From positions 1-62,251 of the forward strand of contig JACUUO010000002.1 in NCBI GenBank assembly GCA_014859275.1: a stretch of DNA of 62,251 nucleotides. Direction: 5' to 3'. A program made the translations under genes and the position numbers. Below, one piece after another: positions 9,550 to 18,776 of the stretch. The stretch's first letter is position 1; each line of letters opens with the position of its first letter. Origin of the DNA: Actinomycetota bacterium (GTDB lineage Bacteria; Actinomycetota; Aquicultoria; Aquicultorales; Aquicultoraceae). Below the pieces are notes generated by a model. That model was not told the DNA's origin and did not search any database. It saw only the letters and a list, made by a program, of their open reading frames with translations.

Positions 9550-10449
9550 CTAGGCTCTTGGGTGCGAGCGCATATAAGTATCTTTAAGTCTTGCCTTGCT
9601 TAAATGAGTATAAACTTGTGTAGATGATAAATCAACGTGCCCCAGCAATTCTTGTATGTATCTTAATTCAGCGCCCGCTTCAAGCAGGTGTGTAGCAAAA
9701 GTATGACGTATCGTATGGGGCGTAATACCACTGCTTAAGCCCACCGTTCTGATGTATTTTGCCATTATATATCGTACCCCGTAAGTTGTTAGTCTTTCGC
9801 CCTTATAATTTAAGAATAGTGCTGTCGTTGCTCCTTTCCCTTGTTCTCTACTCTCTACGAGAACCTTTCTACCGTCCCTTATATACTCTCGTATTACATC
9901 AGCCGCTGGCTTGTGAATCGGCACAACCCTTTCTTTTCTTCCTTTACCGAATACCTTAACCTCAAAAGTACTATAATCTATACTATCAAGGTCAAGATCT
10001 ACTAGTTCACCAACGCGTATTCCGGTGGCATAGAGCACCTCAAGTATAGCCTTGTCCCTTAGTCCTTGCGGTGATGATACATCCGGTGCTGATAAAAGTT
10101 CCTCTAGTGTATTTTCCTTTAGGAATTTGGGTAACTTTTTCTCTAGTTTTGGCGCAGACACGATATCGACCGGATTTTTTTCCATACCGACCTTTTTCTG
10201 CAGAAATCCGTAGAACGCTCTTATTGAAGATAACTTCCTCGCAATGCTCTTCCTGCTATATTTATTTTGCTGGAGATACCCGAGATAACTTCTTATCAGT
10301 CGATAATCTATATCTTCAAATAATACCCCACGCTTTTTAATATAAGCGAAGAACTGGGCTACATCACGAGCGTATCCGTCGAATGAGTTCTTCGACAGAT
10401 TTCTCTCAGCGGATAAATAATTCACGAACTTAGCTAAGGCATCTTCCAT
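9550..10449 (-). CDS. xerC: Tyrosine recombinase, XerC/XerD type
   Basis: This is a site-specific recombinase that resolves chromosome dimers at dif sites. The N-terminal SAM-like DNA-binding domain is followed by a catalytic domain with TGIRVGEL (Arg), the HTIRHTFATHLLEAGA box (His, Arg), LGHVDLSSTQVYTH (His and nucleophilic Tyr). It is 299 residues from the ATG at 10449, which has GGGA six bases upstream. A start six codons earlier is open but lacks a ribosome site. Its linkage to whiG and rpsB favours a chromosomal Xer protein rather than a phage integrase. Confidence 0.93.
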   Translation of the reverse strand: MEDALAKFVNYLSAERNLSKNSFDGYARDVAQFFAYIKKRGVLFEDIDYRLIRSYLGYLQQNKYSRKSIARKLSSIRAFYGFLQKKVGMEKNPVDIVSAPKLEKKLPKFLKENTLEELLSAPDVSSPQGLRDKAILEVLYATGIRVGELVDLDLDSIDYSTFEVKVFGKGRKERVVPIHKPAADVIREYIRDGRKVLVESREQGKGATTALFLNYKGERLTTYGVRYIMAKYIRTVGLSSGITPHTIRHTFATHLLEAGAELRYIQELLGHVDLSSTQVYTHLSKARLKDTYMRSHPRA

Positions 10450-10491
10450 CAATTGTCCCATGATCATTGCTGTGTCTAATGCTCTTATTAT

Positions 10492-10806
10492 TTAACCTTT
10501 GGATTGGTTATTCCTTCCTTTTTGCGACGTTCTTGCCTTCTCTTTAACTAGCCTTTCACTTATCGCTCCTATATCGACTTTTACTCTCACATTTTCAGCT
10601 ACTTGCAGTGTTACAATATCTTCTCGTATATCTTTAACCTTACCGTATAGACCCCCTATAGTTAAAACTTCATCGTTAACTCTGAGGCTTTCTATAAGCA
10701 TCCGTCTTTCATTAGCCCTCCTCTGCTGAGGCCTGACTATGAGAAAATAATAGATCGCTATAAAGGCGACGACATAAAACAATAATAGTATCTGACTGCT
10801 TGTCAC
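10492..10806 (-). CDS. yajC: Preprotein translocase subunit YajC
   Basis: YajC is a small accessory protein of the Sec translocon with SecD and SecF. One N-terminal transmembrane helix (ILLLFYVVAFIAIYYFLIV) is followed by the family signature RPQQRRANERR and a short cytoplasmic domain with VLTIGGLYGKV. The start chosen is GTG at 10806 with AAAGGAG upstream, giving 104 residues. The longer open frame to 10860 adds 18 residues the family lacks. It follows tgt, as in many genomes. secD and secF are not next to it. Confidence 0.93.
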   Translation of the reverse strand: MTSSQILLLFYVVAFIAIYYFLIVRPQQRRANERRMLIESLRVNDEVLTIGGLYGKVKDIREDIVTLQVAENVRVKVDIGAISERLVKEKARTSQKGRNNQSKG

Positions 10807-10908
10807 ATTATCAACTCCTTTATTATCGCTCCTAATAACTGTGGACGCAACACGTTCCACTTCGACTATCTTTACCTAGAGGAAGCTTCCTTTAAATATT
10901 TACCTTAC

Positions 10909-12033
<1,125 letters not shown>

Positions 12034-12125
12034 TCATTCCTGTTAATAGTCAGGGCCAAGGGCCAAGGGCCAAGAAGAATTGTACCTTACTTTCTACTTT
12101 ATGTTGTCAATACCTGATTAAATAA

Positions 12126-12283
12126 TTTATAGCTTTTTACTGCTTTTTTATCAGGGCTAAAGCCCTGAGCTACGATTCTGTTTTTTCTTCTGGCTCCTGG
12201 ATTCTATCTTCTGTCTTCTCTCCAGTATCAGGGCTAAAGCCCTTAAGCCACATTGGCCAGTGGCTCTTGGCCATTGGCTAATT
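12126..12283 (-). repeat. Duplicated intergenic block, copy B
   Basis: This matches the block at 1-159 over about 158 bp with only scattered substitutions and short indels. It includes two CAGGGCT/AGCCCTG hairpins (12151-12168 and about 12228-12245) with GTAG or GTGG at the minus-strand foot. Both copies lie downstream of a minus-strand housekeeping gene in the same orientation. Confidence 0.75.
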
Positions 12284-12320
12284 CTCCTCATCTTCTACCC
12301 ACACCCCACAGCACTATCGA

Positions 12321-12391
12321 AGATCGCCCGATGAATCGGGCAACTACGTGTTATGCAGTGTGAGAGATCGCCCGATGAATCGGGCAACTAC
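12321..12391 (-). repeat. Two REP-like hairpins with 44-bp period
   Basis: Units at 12321-12347 and 12365-12391 are identical 27-mers. On the minus strand each starts with GTAGTT and folds by pairing GCCCG with CGGGC around ATTCAT, ending GATCT. The 17-bp spacer matches 13 of 17 positions of the spacers in the array at 28655-28812, where the hairpins carry a C-G swap. The fixed period points to a 44-bp unit rather than independent insertions. Confidence 0.75.
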
Positions 12392-12505
12392 GGGTAATTA
12401 TTGACACTGCAGCACTGGCTAACTATTCCCACACTTCTTACCCACGTCCCTGGACCCTGGTCCCTGGTCCCTGAACCCTGGACCCCTAGTCATCCATTCA
12501 CCGAA

Positions 12506-13528
12506 CTACAATATCATCATCGCATCCCCGAAACTATAAAATCTGTACTTCTCCTTTATCGCCTCTTTATATGCCTTAAGAATCACCTCTCTTCCAGCGA
12601 ATGCAGTAATCATTATAAGAAGGGTAGATTTTGGAAGATGGAAGTTAGTAACTATCGCATCGATTATGTTGAATTTGAAGCCAGGATATATAAATAGCTT
12701 TGTGCTACTCGTGCCCGGCCTTACACTACCCGACTCTCCAGCGGTCTCCAGCACCCTTACAGAGGTTGTGCCTACCGCAATAACCCGATTGCCCCTCTCT
12801 CTTGCTTCGTTTATAACAGCTGCGGCATCTGGTGATACGCTATATATCTCGCTATGCATCTCATGGTCTTCTACATTTTCTTCTCTTACTGGTCTGAAGG
12901 TATCTATTCCAACCCTTAAGGTTACCGCAGTAACGATGACGCCTTTTTTCTCAAGCTTCAACATCAATTCGGGGGTAAAATGAAGGCCCGCAGTTGGAGC
13001 TGCAACTGAACCCCAATCCCTTGCATATATAGTCTGATAGCGGTCAATCCTCTTCAATGGTTTTTCGATATAAGGCGGAAGCGGAACTTCTCCTAACCCT
13101 TCGATAATACTATTGAAATCCCCTTCGTAGGTGAAAGATACCAGCCGCTCGCCCCCGGTCAGTCTCTTTTCTATCTTTGCCGTAAGCCTTCCACCACTGA
13201 AAATGACTTGCGTCCCTGGCCTCAATCTTCTTCCCGGTTTTACAAGCGCTTCCCACAGATCCTTATCCACTTCGGCGAGTAAGAATATCTCAACTTGGCC
13301 GCCGGTAACAGCCTTTTTACCTTTCAGCCTTGCCGGGATTACTTTCGTATCGTTAATAACCAGGCAATCCCCTGGGTGTAAGTACTCTTCAATATCCCTA
13401 AAAATCCTGTGCTCAATCGCCCCACTTTTCTTATAGACGATCATGAGCCGCGAGGAATCTCGCGGCTCAACTGGATCTTGAGCTATTAGCTCTTTTGGTA
13501 ATTTATAGTCAAACTCTGCTGTCTTCAT
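12506..13528 (-). CDS. queA: tRNA preQ1 ribosyltransferase-isomerase
   Basis: QueA transfers the ribosyl group of S-adenosylmethionine to preQ1 in tRNA to form epoxyqueuosine. The protein opens with FDYKLPKELIAQDPVEPRDSSRL and shows VINDTKVIPARL, RPGTQVIF, APTAGLHFTPELM and NFHLPKSTLLIM. It is 340 residues, the family length. It sits between a DUF2905 protein and tgt, and its product is the substrate of QueH encoded just upstream, so three successive late queuosine steps are grouped here. Confidence 0.97.
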   Translation of the reverse strand: MKTAEFDYKLPKELIAQDPVEPRDSSRLMIVYKKSGAIEHRIFRDIEEYLHPGDCLVINDTKVIPARLKGKKAVTGGQVEIFLLAEVDKDLWEALVKPGRRLRPGTQVIFSGGRLTAKIEKRLTGGERLVSFTYEGDFNSIIEGLGEVPLPPYIEKPLKRIDRYQTIYARDWGSVAAPTAGLHFTPELMLKLEKKGVIVTAVTLRVGIDTFRPVREENVEDHEMHSEIYSVSPDAAAVINEARERGNRVIAVGTTSVRVLETAGESGSVRPGTSSTKLFIYPGFKFNIIDAIVTNFHLPKSTLLIMITAFAGREVILKAYKEAIKEKYRFYSFGDAMMIL

Positions 13529-13534
13529 TGTCTG

Positions 13535-13765
13535 TTACCGCCTTAACAGCCATAGAACCACATTTATAATAATCGTTAGAACTACGCTGATAAGAATGAA
13601 TGTCGCGATAGGAAAAAAGATTCGCCATCCATCACGCTTTATAAGGATATCGCCTGGTAGTTTTGATAACCCTAGGCCTTTTCCAATAAGGAAAATGAAG
13701 GCCCCGGTTACTGCTATAACAATAGCGATTATAATTAAAAGCCTACCCAGTTGTTCCAAACTCAT
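13535..13765 (-). CDS. Small DUF2905 family membrane protein
   Basis: This is a 76-residue protein of unknown function. It has two hydrophobic helices (LLIIIAIVIAVTGAFIFLIG and FPIATFILISVVLTIIINVVLW) separated by the conserved GLSKLPGDILIKRDGWRIFFP segment typical of DUF2905. I chose ATG at 13765. The alternative ATG at 13786 adds MAWWIES and lies deeper in queH. The gene overlaps the queH stop by 23 bases and ends six bases before queA, so it is in the same transcript. No role in queuosine synthesis is implied. Confidence 0.85.
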   Translation of the reverse strand: MSLEQLGRLLIIIAIVIAVTGAFIFLIGKGLGLSKLPGDILIKRDGWRIFFPIATFILISVVLTIIINVVLWLLRR

Positions 13766-14336
13766 GCTCTCTATCCACCACGCCATCCACCGCTTTTTTC
13801 AGCTTTCTCGAGTATCTTTCCATCTCGCTAAAGACGCAACCGCAGTACGGCTGCCGGTACATCTCAAGCTCCTTAGCCCTGTCTTGACCCGACCTGAAGC
13901 CGGGCCTAAAGTCCCAGTATTTGAACTCTACACTGCATTTATTCCCGGCCTCCGTCCCAATCATTTCTATAAGGTCATGTTTCTGATATGGGCTAACCGA
14001 AAGCGTCGTAGAAAATAGGTCGTACCCCTTCTCGGCGGCAAACTCGGCCGCTTCCTTCAGCCTTATACTATAGCATATTCTACACCTGTCGCTCTCAGTG
14101 CCAGCAACCTGCCTAAAGTATTCCTCAGGCTTGTAATCCCCTACTCTCAGGTCAACACCTGCACCTTTACAATACCCAGCAAGGGCCTCCACCCGCCGCA
14201 CATACTCCATGGAGGGGTGTATGTTTGGATTAAAATAAAAGCTTGTTACATTATACCTTTCCTTGAGCAAGCTATGCGGGTAGATGAAGCACGGCCCGCA
14301 GCACGTATGCAACAGAAGATTTTTCATGTATATCAC
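13743..14336 (-). CDS. queH: Epoxyqueuosine reductase QueH
   Basis: QueH (formerly DUF208) reduces epoxyqueuosine to queuosine using an iron-sulfur cluster and is the non-orthologous replacement for cobalamin-dependent QueG. Cysteine pairs are visible at LLHTCCGPC, DRCRICY and YCGCVFSE, with TTLSVSPYQKHDLI in between. It is 197 residues, normal for the family. It is followed by DUF2905 and queA. A cobalamin-independent reductase is present even though this organism encodes B12 synthesis. Confidence 0.93.
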   Translation of the reverse strand: MIYMKNLLLHTCCGPCFIYPHSLLKERYNVTSFYFNPNIHPSMEYVRRVEALAGYCKGAGVDLRVGDYKPEEYFRQVAGTESDRCRICYSIRLKEAAEFAAEKGYDLFSTTLSVSPYQKHDLIEMIGTEAGNKCSVEFKYWDFRPGFRSGQDRAKELEMYRQPYCGCVFSEMERYSRKLKKAVDGVVDREHEFGTTG

Positions 14337-14415
14337 CTATTTTATTTTACCTCTACCTTTGGAATATATGTGTTAATAAATCAGGATGATACACTTATAT
14401 CACAGGGAGACCGCA

Positions 14416-15102
14416 GTGATCGAGCCAGAACAAGGATACGCCTACTGGGTGGGTGACTACATCCCTTCAGCAGGTCTTTCAATTAATTCATACCTCATAG
14501 TAGATGATTACCCTACACTGATTAATACCGGCGCCCCAATAACAATCGATACTCTCATAAATAAAGTGGAATCGGTCATCAAGCTAACTAACATAGAGTA
14601 TATTGTATTGACCAATGCTGACATAGCATATGCAGGAGGCTTACCCCGCCTGCTGGAGATAGCCCCACAGGCAAGGGTTATTGCAAGCGCACACGAAGCG
14701 ATGAGGCTTGGGTTATATGGGATATATATACAGCCACTGCTGATCCAGGATGGCGATATGCTCAACATAGGTAAGGCCACGTTGCAGTTTTATTCCGCAC
14801 CCTTTATCGGCTCACCAGGCTCGGTGTTCATATTTGATGCGACCTCTGGGATTTTGTTTTCCGGCGAGGCGTTCTCAACAACCGTATCGGCATGGCAGAT
14901 TCTTACCGAGGAGGACATGACTGAACTGCTCCAGGCTTATTTCAATGTTAACATCGGTGATTCCGCAACTGCTCGCGACGCCATCTCGCGGTTGAAGATG
15001 CTGGATATTAAGCTTTTGGCGCCAGGGCATGGACCGATGATGAGAAGGCATATCGATAGATATATAGGTACTCTGAGTGGTGGATATGCCGAGGCGGCAT
15101 AA
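14416..15102 (+). CDS. Metallo-beta-lactamase-fold protein with lost metal ligands
   Basis: The 228-residue protein follows the oxygen-binding di-iron or hydrolase branch of the metallo-beta-lactamase fold: LINTGAPITIDTL, a core segment at LTNADIAYAGGLPRLLE, LFSGEAFS and a final LAPGHGPM. In active relatives the core reads H-x-H/E-x-D-H. Here those positions are N, D, A and Y. The third ligand region has FIGSPGS without His, and the bridging Asp is Glu. Only the last His is kept. GTG at 14416 has AGGGAG six bases upstream; an ATG at 14386 lacks a good site. It is divergent from queH and convergent with otsB. It is likely a non-catalytic or altered-metal protein. Confidence 0.75.
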   Translation: MIEPEQGYAYWVGDYIPSAGLSINSYLIVDDYPTLINTGAPITIDTLINKVESVIKLTNIEYIVLTNADIAYAGGLPRLLEIAPQARVIASAHEAMRLGLYGIYIQPLLIQDGDMLNIGKATLQFYSAPFIGSPGSVFIFDATSGILFSGEAFSTTVSAWQILTEEDMTELLQAYFNVNIGDSATARDAISRLKMLDIKLLAPGHGPMMRRHIDRYIGTLSGGYAEAA

Positions 15103-15131
15103 ATCTGCACTAAGTTCGCTTTAGTAGCATG

Positions 15132-15935
15132 CTACTCGACCATCCAGCTAAGTAGCGCCTCAACCTCATCAACGCCTTTGACCACATAATCCGCCTCTTC
15201 TTCAACTTGAGGCGGACTCTCATCCGAAGCTACGCCCACGGATATCGCCCTTAACTTGCCTTCATTCTGCAAGGTTCGCAACGCGCCGAATGCATCGATA
15301 TCTGTTATGTCATCACCGAGGTATACCACATTGTCTATACCCCTGCTCACCGTGATGACCGTTATCGCATCACCCTTATTAATTGGCAGGTCTGGCTTCA
15401 ATTCGATAACGTATCTTCCATCAAGCCTGCGTAAAGGATATTCAGCAATTAGGGGCTTAATTATCTTCTCTATCAATCCTCTCGCCCCCTCTTTATCCTT
15501 CACCGATCGATAATGCAGGGCTACCCCTAATTTCTTCTTCTCTACAAGAATATCGGTTCCTTTAAACGACCCGCTAAGGTCTGTTTCAAGACTGGCCGTG
15601 AGCCCGAAGAAATTAAAGGCCTCGGGTGCGTAGAACTGCTTTCCATTCTCTATCCATTCCAGTCCATGGTTCCCAATATAGGCTATGTTATCGATATCGA
15701 CAATCTTTTTAGCTTCGCTTGAGTCCCTTCCGCTAATAATTCCAACAATTCCATATTTTTCTGCAAGCCGTCTCAATACACCCCGCATACCAAGAGTTAT
15801 TGTCGCATTAGCCGGGGTTCGGGCGATCTTGCTTAGCGTTCCGTCTAAATCACTAAACATACCGGTATTTCCCGGATCGTCCTTTAATGGCTTCAGCGCG
15901 TTGTAGAGATCATTTAACGTATAAACATCGCTCAT
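15132..15935 (-). CDS. otsB: Trehalose-phosphatase-like HAD hydrolase
   Basis: This is a HAD-superfamily phosphatase of the OtsB family, which dephosphorylates trehalose 6-phosphate. Motif I is FSDLDGTLSKI (Asp nucleophile), followed by GIISGRDSSEAK, YIGNHGLEWIENG, ELKPDLPINKGDAI and the metal motif VYLGDDITDIDAFGAL. It is 267 residues. Its start overlaps the preceding glycosyltransferase stop by four bases, so the two are co-translated. No otsA homologue is visible, so the partner glycosyltransferase may supply the phosphorylated sugar. The substrate is inferred, not shown. Confidence 0.85.
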   Translation of the reverse strand: MSDVYTLNDLYNALKPLKDDPGNTGMFSDLDGTLSKIARTPANATITLGMRGVLRRLAEKYGIVGIISGRDSSEAKKIVDIDNIAYIGNHGLEWIENGKQFYAPEAFNFFGLTASLETDLSGSFKGTDILVEKKKLGVALHYRSVKDKEGARGLIEKIIKPLIAEYPLRRLDGRYVIELKPDLPINKGDAITVITVSRGIDNVVYLGDDITDIDAFGALRTLQNEGKLRAISVGVASDESPPQVEEEADYVVKGVDEVEALLSWMVE

Positions 15936-16951
15936 CGTTGCTCTAAGATCTTCCTGTAGTTTTTCTCATATCCGTCCGCCATCTTCTCCGGGCTGAAGTT
16001 TGCCAGCACATAGTCCCTACAAGCCCTCGGATCGATATCAGATACCATCTTTACCGCTTCGACCATCTCGTTTAACGTATCCACTACATATCCGACCTTG
16101 CCGTGCTCAACCACTTCTGGTGACGACCCATTCCTAAGCGCAACAACCGGCGTTCCGCAGGCCATGGCCTCCGCCATAACTAAACCGAACGGTTCAGGCC
16201 ACTGTATTGGAAAGATGAAACACTTTGCTTTTTTAAGAAGTCTGCGCTTCTCGATTTCTCCGAGCTCACCTTTGAAGATTATCTGCTTACCATCCACTTC
16301 CGGTTCAACCTGAGTTTTAAAATATTCCATATCTGGTGGATCTATTTTTCCAACCAGTACGAGTTTTTCTCCTAACTCCCTTGCAACCTTTATAGCCAGG
16401 TGAGTGCCCTTATTGGGGTTTACCCTACTAATTAATACCAGGTAATTCTCTTTGTCTTCTGAGTATTCATAATTGTAGACATCTATAGCGTTGTAGACGG
16501 TGTCCACGTAGTTTAACACCTGCAGGCAGTTCTTCTGATACTTGCTAATCGCATTAAAGTAACATGCGTCCTTGAAGTGTGAATAAAATGCAATCGTATC
16601 AACGGTAAACGGGCCATGAAGCGTGTGAAGCATCGGTGTTTTAATTGTATGGGAGAACGCTACACCTTGATATCCACTGTGGTCATGGACTATATCGTAC
16701 TTATGCGCTATTTTAAAAGACTCACTTACCTGCATCGAATCATATATGACCATTCCCAGTTTTGAGGTCTGGCCTTCTTTGAATAAGTATTTCAAATTTG
16801 CCTTGGTGGTAGAATCGCCCGTTGCAAAAAGAGTAACGTCATGACCTCTACTTGCCAGCTCATCTGCTAGAAGGCTAACTACCCACTCTATGCCTCCATA
16901 GCCAAGGGGTGGAACCCTAATCCATGGTGGTGAAACCAACAATATTCTCAT
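15932..16951 (-). CDS. Glycosyltransferase family 4 (GT-B fold)
   Basis: This is a 339-residue GT-B glycosyltransferase. The N-terminus has MRILLVSPPWIRVPP and YGGIEWVVSLLADELASRGHDV. The nucleotide-sugar half has SRVNPNKGTHLAIKVA and the EX7E region PEPFGLVMAEAMACGTPVVA followed by GSSPEVVEHG. It overlaps otsB by four bases. That pairing suggests a disaccharide or glycosylated solute made as a phosphate ester and then dephosphorylated. The donor and acceptor cannot be read from sequence. No membrane segment is seen. Confidence 0.85.
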   Translation of the reverse strand: MRILLVSPPWIRVPPLGYGGIEWVVSLLADELASRGHDVTLFATGDSTTKANLKYLFKEGQTSKLGMVIYDSMQVSESFKIAHKYDIVHDHSGYQGVAFSHTIKTPMLHTLHGPFTVDTIAFYSHFKDACYFNAISKYQKNCLQVLNYVDTVYNAIDVYNYEYSEDKENYLVLISRVNPNKGTHLAIKVARELGEKLVLVGKIDPPDMEYFKTQVEPEVDGKQIIFKGELGEIEKRRLLKKAKCFIFPIQWPEPFGLVMAEAMACGTPVVALRNGSSPEVVEHGKVGYVVDTLNEMVEAVKMVSDIDPRACRDYVLANFSPEKMADGYEKNYRKILEQR

Positions 16952-17036
16952 TCAATCTCTCTCCCGTATGCTAACCTTCCCAATCGAACTTTCGCATAAA
17001 CTCATATTAACGCAATTGAGAGCAGGCGGTAATGTG

Positions 17037-18062
17037 CTATTCGACCTTCCAAGCAATCCCGCGCATCTCCTCTGCGGCGCCCCTCGACATTAGCTCCGAT
17101 ACGCACGCGAACGGATTTTTATTTTCATACAACACCTCGGCTACATTCTCGGTGATCGGCATATCTACCCCGTAATTGCTGGCCAAATTTGCAACCGCGC
17201 TCGCAGTTTTTATGCCCTCGGCTACCATTTTCATCTCAGCATTAATCTGCTCGATAACCATGCCCCTTCCAAGCATCTCGCCAACCGCCCTGTTCCGGCT
17301 GTATTTACTCATGCATGTGACGACAAGGTCTCCTACCCCCGCTAGGCCGGCAAATGTCCTTACATCCGCTCCCATCGCCACGCCTAGCCTGATCATTTCA
17401 GCAAGCCCTCTCGTTAATAGCGATGCCTTCGTGTTGTCGCCATATCCGAGCCCATCCGAAATGCCTGCTGCTATTGCAATTACGTTCTTTATTGCACCAC
17501 CTAGCTCTACCCCAATCAAATCGGGGTTTGTATATACCCTGAAATAAGGGGTTATGAAAACACTTTGTAATTCTAGAGCAACGCTCTGGCTAGAGCTGGA
17601 TATTACGGTTGCCGATGGTATATTTCTACTTACTTCTTCTGCATGGTTTGGCCCAGATAGAATGGCAATCCGGTTCTTCATTTTAGGATGTAATTCCTCC
17701 CTTATCACCTCTGACATCCTTTGAAGAGTGCTCTCTTCTACGCCTTTTACCAGGCTCACTATCACCATATTGCCCCGAAGAATACTTCTTACGTTGGATA
17801 CTATCCCTCTTAATGCATGTGATGGTGTTGCCATAACCACTATCTCTGCAGGCTTAATTGCCTCTTCCAGGTCTGCGATTGCAACCACGTCAGGATGGAT
17901 ATCTATATCCACCAGGTACTTCGGGTGACGTCTTGTTGTGTTGATGATTTCAACCGCTGAAGAATCCCTCGCCCAAAGCTTGACGCTATGACCCTTATTG
18001 GCTAGAAGGTTGGCTACCGCTGTTCCCCAACTCCCGGCTCCGATAACTGCTATCTTTTTCAG
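17037..18062 (-). CDS. gpsA: NAD(P)-dependent glycerol-3-phosphate dehydrogenase, CTG start
   Basis: GpsA reduces dihydroxyacetone phosphate to glycerol 3-phosphate for phospholipid synthesis. With conventional start codons the protein would begin at GTG 17912 and lack its dinucleotide-binding fold. The frame stays open upstream for 50 codons and encodes KKIAVIGAGSWGTAVANLL, the expected nucleotide-binding start. The only codon placed correctly is CTG at 18062, with GGAGG exactly six bases upstream and one base after the plsY stop. I therefore call a CTG start, giving 341 residues. Later motifs include ILSGPNHAEEV, GGAIKNVIAIAAGI, GLAGVGDLVVTCMS and KMVAEGIKTA. Confidence 0.93.
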   Translation of the reverse strand: MKKIAVIGAGSWGTAVANLLANKGHSVKLWARDSSAVEIINTTRRHPKYLVDIDIHPDVVAIADLEEAIKPAEIVVMATPSHALRGIVSNVRSILRGNMVIVSLVKGVEESTLQRMSEVIREELHPKMKNRIAILSGPNHAEEVSRNIPSATVISSSSQSVALELQSVFITPYFRVYTNPDLIGVELGGAIKNVIAIAAGISDGLGYGDNTKASLLTRGLAEMIRLGVAMGADVRTFAGLAGVGDLVVTCMSKYSRNRAVGEMLGRGMVIEQINAEMKMVAEGIKTASAVANLASNYGVDMPITENVAEVLYENKNPFACVSELMSRGAAEEMRGIAWKVE

Positions 18063-18063
18063 T

Positions 18064-18690
18064 TTAATCCTCCTCCAGGCTTACTCTCTCTCCTACCTTC
18101 AACTCTTCCCCAGCTATTAACCGCGATATGTTAGACCTGTGCCTGTAAACAATCACTATAGCAACCGCTATAGAAAAAACGACATACACTATATTCGGAT
18201 GGAGTACGTAAACCAGCACCGGCAGCACTACGGCAGCTATTATTGAGGCGAGAGAAACGTACCTCGTTAAGGCAACTATTAATACCCATATACCGATTAA
18301 AATAGGCGCTACCCACGGCCAGAGGGCTATAATTAACCCTAACGCAGTGGCTATCCCCTTGCCGCCGGAAAAGCCCAGAAATATTGAGTAGCTATGACCG
18401 ATAATCCCAGCTAAGCCGACGATTACGCTCACTATCGGTACTATATCTGGGTTGCCTCCAAGCACCGCCTTTACAGCCAATACAGGGATTAGACTTTTCG
18501 ATAAATCGGCGGCCAGCACGGCCAAACCTGCAGTTGCACCAAGGGTTCTATAGCAATTTGTCGCCCCTATGTTACCACTACCGAACTTCCTTATATCGAT
18601 GCGATAGAATACTCTGCCAATAACTAGACCAAACGGTATTGACCCCAGTATGTATGCCAATGCTGTAAATGCTAGTGCAGTATATATCAA
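18064..18690 (-). CDS. plsY: Acyl-phosphate glycerol-3-phosphate acyltransferase
   Basis: PlsY is the membrane enzyme that acylates glycerol 3-phosphate from acyl phosphate, the first step of bacterial phospholipid synthesis. It has about six hydrophobic helices and the three family motifs: GSIPFGLVIGR, GSGNIGATNCYRTLG and GFSGGKGIATALG. It is 208 residues. The next gene, gpsA, starts immediately after the stop and makes its substrate. It lies downstream of der. Confidence 0.96.
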   Translation of the reverse strand: MIYTALAFTALAYILGSIPFGLVIGRVFYRIDIRKFGSGNIGATNCYRTLGATAGLAVLAADLSKSLIPVLAVKAVLGGNPDIVPIVSVIVGLAGIIGHSYSIFLGFSGGKGIATALGLIIALWPWVAPILIGIWVLIVALTRYVSLASIIAAVVLPVLVYVLHPNIVYVVFSIAVAIVIVYRHRSNISRLIAGEELKVGERVSLEED

Positions 18691-18776
18691 TTTCGGCTCC
18701 CGATATTGGTATTAACTGAGAGTCTATAATCGATAATCGGATACTTTAAAGATCATCGATTGATGCCTATTTCATT

